Origin: Anaerolineaceae bacterium UBA6133
GTDB lineage: Bacteria; Chloroflexota; Anaerolineae; Anaerolineales; Anaerolineaceae
Direction of reading: 5' to 3'
NCBI GenBank assembly: GCA_002435825.1
Contig: DIVL01000032.1
Coordinates: 1-5,577 of the forward strand
Length of the DNA stretch: 5,577 nucleotides
Positions within the stretch are counted from its first letter, which is position 1. Each line of letters begins with the position of its first letter. The notes beneath the pieces are model-generated. The model worked only from the letters and a program-made list of their open reading frames with translations, did no database searches and was not told where the DNA came from. A program made the position numbers and the translations under genes. This document shows positions 5,443 through 5,577 of this stretch, piece after piece.

Positions 5443-5464
5443 CGAATGGGCTTTAGTCCATTCG
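5443..5464. repeat. Hairpin with CTTTAGTCC core, possible dispersed repeat
   Basis: CGAATGG (5443-5449) pairs exactly with CCATTCG (5458-5464) around an 8-nt loop. Just left, GGGAGTAAACCC (5423-5434) is a second small GGG/CCC palindrome with a related GTTTACTCCC core on the opposite strand. Such GGGCTTTAGCCC-like hairpins are, as I recall, common intergenic repeats in several phyla. The T-rich bases that follow are interrupted and no gene on the plus strand precedes it, so a terminator is unlikely. Confidence 0.5.
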
Positions 5465-5497
5465 CCTTGTTTCTACTGTGAGGGTGTTATGAAGTTC

Positions 5498-5526
5498 GTA
5501 GGCCGGATTCTTCTGTTGAATCCGGC
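5498..5526 (+). repeat. REP-like element, copy 2 (left half of inverted pair)
   Basis: GTAG (5498-5501) precedes GCCGGATTC (5502-5510), a 7-nt loop and GAATCCGGC (5518-5526), a perfect 9-bp stem. The loop-closing pair is C-G, while copies 1 and 3 have G-C there, so the stem is conserved while its sequence changes. Confidence 0.8.
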
Positions 5527-5548
5527 TTGTTATTGAATCCTGCGTGGT

Positions 5549-5577
5549 GCCGGATTGAACTGCGCAATCCGGCCTAC
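5549..5577 (-). repeat. REP-like element, copy 3 (right half of inverted pair)
   Basis: Read on the minus strand from 5577, GTAG is followed by GCCGGATTG, a 7-nt loop (CGCAGTT) and CAATCCGGC, a perfect 9-bp stem. It is the closest match to copy 1: both arms share the G-C closing pair and a loop beginning CGC. Confidence 0.8.

Larger units (their letters stand above)
5498..5577. mobile_element. REPIN-like pair of inverted REP elements
   Basis: Two 29-nt REP-like units face each other across a 22-nt spacer (5527-5548), making an 80-bp element with GTAGGCCGGATT at 5498-5509 and its exact complement at 5566-5577. This is the layout of REPINs/BIMEs, which are non-autonomous elements mobilised by a RAYT transposase elsewhere in the genome. 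The transposase is not in this window, so mobility is inferred. The right boundary coincides with the end of the sequence, so the element could continue. Confidence 0.65.

Noticed and set aside
5443..5475. Hairpin followed by T-rich bases as a rho-independent terminator
   Set aside because: The T-tract is interrupted by C and G, and no plus-strand gene ends nearby; a dispersed repeat explains it better.

Overview
The window most resembles a mesophilic Chloroflexota genome, probably Anaerolineae-like. This is inferred from three exported proteins with Thr/Pro-rich stalks, a DUF711 protein, moderately high GC, weak Shine-Dalgarno signals and repeat-rich intergenic DNA. No rRNA or other marker gene is present to prove it.

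Layout. Positions 1-505 carry no credible gene and hold a mosaic of palindromic repeats, ending in a promoter whose TATAAT lies 6 nt from the first start codon. A rightward two-gene unit follows: a parvulin-type peptidyl-prolyl isomerase lipoprotein (506-1435) and, with a 4-nt overlap, a membrane-anchored Thr/Pro-stalk protein with a conserved-looking C-terminal beta-rich domain (1432-2184). This unit runs head-on into a leftward four-gene unit, and the two last genes overlap by 10 bp. In transcription order, the leftward unit encodes a LysM surface protein (5315-4782), a YfcE/MJ0936-like metallophosphoesterase (4769-4185), a SpoU/TrmH RNA methyltransferase (4177-3386) and a DUF711 protein (3389-2175). 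Spacings are 12 nt, 7 nt and a 4-nt overlap. Positions 5322-5577 are intergenic and end in a pair of inverted REP-like hairpins.

How the genes may work together. The parvulin lipoprotein probably helps fold exported proteins. Its partner and the LysM protein are surface or cell-wall proteins on extended stalks. The leftward unit mixes one envelope gene with housekeeping-type genes (phosphoesterase, RNA methylation, DUF711), and I see no single pathway linking them.

Two observations stand out. First, three genes have a perfect TATAAT only 6-7 nt before the ATG, which predicts leaderless mRNAs and moves the LysM start from a GTG to an ATG. Second, a 29-nt REP-like element (GTAG plus a 9-bp stem and 7-nt loop) occurs three times, on both flanks of the gene block, with a compensatory base-pair change between copies. 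Two copies form an inverted REPIN-like pair. No CRISPR array, tRNA, rRNA, transposase or obvious defence system was found.
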